From Candidatus Omnitrophota bacterium (lineage in GTDB: Bacteria > Omnitrophota > JAUWXU01): a stretch of DNA of 7,867 nt. Shown piece after piece: positions 5,639 to 7,867 of the stretch. How positions within the stretch are numbered: the first letter of the stretch is position 1; each line of letters begins with the position of its first letter. The notes beneath the pieces are model-generated. The model was given only the letters and a program-made list of their open reading frames with translations. It was not told where the DNA came from and searched no databases. Location: NCBI GenBank assembly GCA_030616145.1, contig JAUWXU010000027.1:1-7867 (forward strand), in the 5' to 3' direction. The translations under genes were made by a program, and so were the position numbers.

Positions 5639-6459
5639 AAAAGATTTTAATTATCATAGCCGTAATTTTATGCCTGGTTAGTATTTTTCTGCTGGCCAGA
5701 GGAGTTCCGCAAGATTATCTTAAAAGAATCGAGATAACCCTATCCCTCCCTTTAATTACTTTCCTCATTGCCATAGTTGACGGATTTAATCCCTGCACTA
5801 TATGGGTATTGAGCTTTTTACTGGTTTTGCTTACCTCGGTTTCTTATTCCCGGGAAAGGCTGTTTATTGTAGGATTTTCTTTTTTAGCCGTTGTGTTCAT
5901 CATCTATTTTTTATTTATGGCTGCCTGGCTTAATCTGTTCTTGCTGCTCGGATATGTCAGATTTTTAAGGATAACCGTGGCTATAATTGCATTGGCTGCC
6001 GGCCTGATCAACTGCAAGGAACTTTTTCTATTCAAGAAAGGTCCCAGTTTGATGATCAGTTCAAAGGGTAAAATCCGGATAGTCAAAAAGATCGAAGATA
6101 TGAAGGAGATTATTAAAAAAGGTTCTCTACCTTCATTGATAATTTCTTCGGTGGGCCTGGCTGCGTTTGCCTCTCTGGTTGAGATTCCCTGTACCGCCGG
6201 CTGGCCGGTACTTTATACCAAGATCTTGTCAGAAAAGGTGCTTCAAAGAAACATCCTTTTTTATGCTTGTCTGTTATTTTATAATCTGGTATATATAATA
6301 CCGTTGTTTATTATCATGATTGTGTTTATTTATTTTTTAAAGGGCAAGAAGTTGACCCAGCGGCAGGGACAGATTATTAAATTTGCGGGAGGTTTCTTGA
6401 TGATTGCCCTGGGAATAATTTTACTGGTGAACCCTGGTATTTTAGGCCTGCGGTATTAG
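5635..6459 (+). CDS. CcdA/DsbD-like thiol-disulfide transmembrane protein
   Basis: A 274-residue membrane protein with about seven hydrophobic segments: roughly residues 4-22, 36-67, 79-101, 108-128, 159-182, 207-235 and 246-267. The two key cysteines of the family are both present: Cys54 in DGFNPCTIW, and Cys186 in EIPCTAGWP, each next to a proline in a membrane region. In CcdA and the membrane domain of DsbD, such a pair accepts electrons from cytoplasmic thioredoxin and passes them to a CxxC protein outside. A charged stretch around residues 131-157 (KKGP to EIIKKG) is a probable cytoplasmic loop. The start overlaps the stop of the thioredoxin-like gene by four bases, which implies coupled translation and a shared function. 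No clear terminator follows; the next 91 bases lead directly to the rex promoter. The precise subfamily and the electron acceptor are inferred from context. Confidence 0.85.
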   Translation: MKKILIIIAVILCLVSIFLLARGVPQDYLKRIEITLSLPLITFLIAIVDGFNPCTIWVLSFLLVLLTSVSYSRERLFIVGFSFLAVVFIIYFLFMAAWLNLFLLLGYVRFLRITVAIIALAAGLINCKELFLFKKGPSLMISSKGKIRIVKKIEDMKEIIKKGSLPSLIISSVGLAAFASLVEIPCTAGWPVLYTKILSEKVLQRNILFYACLLFYNLVYIIPLFIIMIVFIYFLKGKKLTQRQGQIIKFAGGFLMIALGIILLVNPGILGLRY

Positions 6460-6550
6460 TTTGATAGTAAATTTTACAAAAGAAGGCAGGATATAATGCC
6501 GGAAAGATCCGAGAAGGCAAAGCGCTTCCAGAGGCCAGGCAAAAAAATAC

Positions 6551-6578
6551 TTGACAAAAGTTTTTTATTTGGTATACT
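6551..6578 (+). promoter_or_regulatory. Sigma-70-type promoter of the rex operon
   Basis: A perfect -35, TTGACA (6551-6556), and a near-perfect -10, TATACT (6573-6578), are separated by 16 bp. Transcription should start near 6585, about 48 bases before the rex ATG. The Rex operator overlaps the end of the -10 and the predicted start site, the usual place for a repressor. Confidence 0.8.
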
Positions 6579-6599
6579 TTGTGAAAAAGGGCACAAAGT
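6576..6599 (+). promoter_or_regulatory. Rex operator (ROP) over the rex promoter
   Basis: ACTTTGTG (6576-6583) and CACAAAGT (6592-6599) are perfect 8-bp inverted arms with an 8-base centre. The core TTGTGAAAAAGGGCACAA (6579-6596) has the TTGTG-N8-CACAA layout of known Rex operators, and the rex gene follows directly. Rex should bind here when NADH is low and leave when NADH rises, giving autorepression and control of the downstream redox gene. The role is inferred from the match and the position. Confidence 0.82.
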
Positions 6600-6617
6600 C
6601 TGTGATTATCGTTACAA
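6600..6617 (+). promoter_or_regulatory. Possible second, degenerate Rex half-site pair
   Basis: CTGTG (6600-6604), eight bases, then TACAA (6613-6617) match 8 of the 10 arm positions of the Rex operator. The centre of this site lies 21 bp from that of the first site, or about two helical turns, so two Rex dimers could bind on one face of the DNA. The match is weak and may be chance. Confidence 0.3.
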
Positions 6618-6632
6618 TCTCTGAATAAAAAG

Positions 6633-7274
6633 ATGTCGCCTAATAAAAAAATCCCTGAGGGAGCAATCTCCCGTCTTTTCGTTTATCTGCGAGAGCTCAC
6701 GGAATTAACAAAGTTAAATATCCGCACCATATCCTCTGCTGAATTAGGCGAAAGGACAAACCTGAATGATGCCCAGGTGAGAAAAGACCTGGGCTATTTT
6801 GGTCAGTTCGGCGTCAGTGGCGCGGGTTATAACACAGAGGAACTTAAGACGGCATTAGAAAAGATACTGGGCAAGGACAAAATCTGGAATGTGGCGGTTG
6901 TAGGAGCGGGACACCTGGGTTCTGCTCTTCTGAATTATCCAGGATTTAAGGAGCGTGGACTCAATATTGTAGCAGCCTTTGATGCGGATGCCAGAAAAAT
7001 AGGCAAGCGGGTAAAAGATGTCACCATTCAATCCATAGACGAGTTACCTAAAGCAATTCAAGAGAAGAAGGTATCCATCGGCATTATTGCTGTGCCGGCG
7101 AAAGATGCCCAGGAAGTGGCAGGTAAGTTAATCAAAGCGGGTATCAAATGTATTTTAAATTTTGCTCCGGCGGCATTGATTGTGCCGGAGAGTGTTAAGG
7201 TTAAAGATGTAGACTTATCAAGAGAACTGGAGACGCTCTCTTATTTTTGGTCAATAAAAAGACTGCTTAAATGA
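6633..7274 (+). CDS. rex: Redox-sensing transcriptional repressor Rex
   Basis: A 213-residue protein of the normal Rex length. The N-terminal winged-helix DNA-binding domain (about 10-80) carries the family signature QVRKDLGYFGQFGVSGAGY (48-66). The Rossmann domain has the dinucleotide-binding loop GAGHLG (91-96) after strand VAVV, the AAFDAD strand end, and the conserved ILNFAP (174-179). The C-terminal part contains VDLSRELETLSYF, leading into the helix that is swapped between subunits in Rex dimers. Rex represses fermentation, respiration or hydrogenase genes at low NADH/NAD+ and releases DNA when NADH binds. A matching operator lies over its own promoter, so it is probably autoregulated. 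Its stop overlaps the start of the hydrogenase-type gene (ATGA), which places that gene under the same control. ATG 6633 has only a weak A-rich ribosome site; no better start is seen. Confidence 0.95.
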   Translation: MSPNKKIPEGAISRLFVYLRELTELTKLNIRTISSAELGERTNLNDAQVRKDLGYFGQFGVSGAGYNTEELKTALEKILGKDKIWNVAVVGAGHLGSALLNYPGFKERGLNIVAAFDADARKIGKRVKDVTIQSIDELPKAIQEKKVSIGIIAVPAKDAQEVAGKLIKAGIKCILNFAPAALIVPESVKVKDVDLSRELETLSYFWSIKRLLK

Positions 7275-7867
7275 CGAAATATATTTCTAACGATAATCTA
7301 ATTAAACTGCTGGACGCATTAAAGTCGGACTATGAGGTTTTTGTCCCTGTTAAAAAGAATGATCGGCTTTTTTATAAAAGATATACTCAATTTTCGGACG
7401 ATATTGTAATCGGCGAGGTAAGATCATCTGAGCCGCTGAAAGCATTTTTCTCGCGGGCAAGAGAAGTAGTGGCTGAGGGCTTTGAAGCTGACATCCCTCA
7501 CTCAGGCGATAGACCATTTGCCATTGTGGGGGTAAAAGCCTGCGACTCAAAGAGTTTTAAGATCCAGGACCATGTATTCAAAAACCACGATTACCCGGAC
7601 CCTTTCTATATTAAGGCGCGCCAGGAAAACCTGATCATCTCTGCGGATTGCACCTGCGCTCTTGATAGCTGTTTCTGCCTGGCAGTAGATGTTCAACCTT
7701 ACCCGCGAGAGGACTTTGATATCAACCTCTCTTCTGTTAAAGATGGATTTGTTGTAGAGGTTGGCTCAGAAAAGGGCCGCACACTTGTTGATAGACATTC
7801 TTCACTTTTTGAAGACGCGAAAGAGGAATCTGTTTCGGAAAGGGACAATCAGCGAGATAAGGTTGTT
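7271..7867 (+). CDS. Ni/Fe-hydrogenase beta subunit / AsrA-type iron-sulfur protein, N-terminal part
   Basis: The first 199 codons of a gene that runs off the right edge. It starts at an ATG overlapping the rex stop by four bases. Recognisable family features are the strand-turn IVGVKACDSKSFKIQD (Cys91-Asp92), the segment DPFYIKARQENLII, and the cysteine cluster ADCTCALDSCFC (Cys127, 129, 134, 136), followed by DFDINLSSVKDGFVVEVG. This pattern belongs to the family of hydrogenase HydB (beta) subunits of cytoplasmic group 3 sulfhydrogenases and of AsrA of anaerobic sulfite reductase. In that family the C-terminal third carries two [4Fe-4S] ferredoxin motifs, which would lie beyond the window. 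The protein moves electrons between an FAD/NAD(P)H subunit and the catalytic subunit. Which enzyme it serves cannot be decided without the genes downstream; gamma, delta and alpha hydrogenase subunits would settle it. Control by Rex fits an NADH-linked enzyme. Confidence 0.82.
   Translation, partial: MTKYISNDNLIKLLDALKSDYEVFVPVKKNDRLFYKRYTQFSDDIVIGEVRSSEPLKAFFSRAREVVAEGFEADIPHSGDRPFAIVGVKACDSKSFKIQDHVFKNHDYPDPFYIKARQENLIISADCTCALDSCFCLAVDVQPYPREDFDINLSSVKDGFVVEVGSEKGRTLVDRHSSLFEDAKEESVSERDNQRDKVV

Noticed and set aside
6464..6485. A small AT-rich inverted repeat GTAAATTTTAC after the CcdA-like gene, considered as a terminator.
   Set aside because: The stem is five AT-rich pairs with a one-base centre and has no T-run; it cannot act as a normal intrinsic terminator.
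6496..6624. A 42-codon ORF (starting MPERSEKAKRF) with a fair Shine-Dalgarno just upstream of rex.
   Set aside because: It runs straight through the rex promoter and Rex operator, so its second half is explained by regulatory DNA; no family resemblance was seen.

Overview
The window is a compact, all plus-strand stretch of a bacterial chromosome. It comes from what is probably an uncultured anaerobe. It carries an AmrS-type radical SAM enzyme, a Rex redox repressor and the start of a Ni/Fe-hydrogenase beta-type (HydB/AsrA) subunit. The mix resembles what I would expect from Omnitrophota-like or other deep anaerobic lineages, but the sequence alone does not fix the phylum. No RNA gene, insertion sequence or CRISPR array was seen, and no convincing rho-independent terminator.

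Layout. (1) 1-432: the C-terminal end of a MarC-family membrane protein, then a 47-residue arginine-rich ORF with a strong ribosome binding site, then a short tandem repeat. (2) 433-2724: a large membrane protein with a degenerate spermidine-synthase domain between two sets of transmembrane helices. (3) 2714-6459: a probable operon. It has a good sigma-70-type promoter inside the end of the previous gene. It encodes a membrane-anchored AmrS-like radical SAM protein, a small membrane protein read in frame into a tandem ACT-domain protein, a NIL-domain protein, an exported thioredoxin-like CxxC protein and a CcdA/DsbD-like thiol transporter. (4) 6551-7867: a near-consensus promoter overlapped by a Rex operator, then rex itself, overlapping by 4 bases the start of the hydrogenase beta-type gene, which runs off the right edge.

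How the genes may work together. The last unit is the clearest: Rex senses NADH/NAD+, binds the palindrome over its own promoter, and probably controls both itself and the downstream redox enzyme. The preceding operon joins a membrane-tethered radical SAM enzyme, two small ligand-binding-type proteins (ACT, NIL) and a transmembrane thiol relay. The CcdA-like protein and CxxC partner form a familiar pair that carries electrons outward across the membrane. A functional link to the AmrS-like protein is inference from synteny.

The most unusual points are the predicted topology of the AmrS-like protein, the in-frame membrane/ACT fusion with a near-perfect internal ribosome binding site, a possible second degenerate Rex site 21 bp from the first, and the arginine-rich small ORF.
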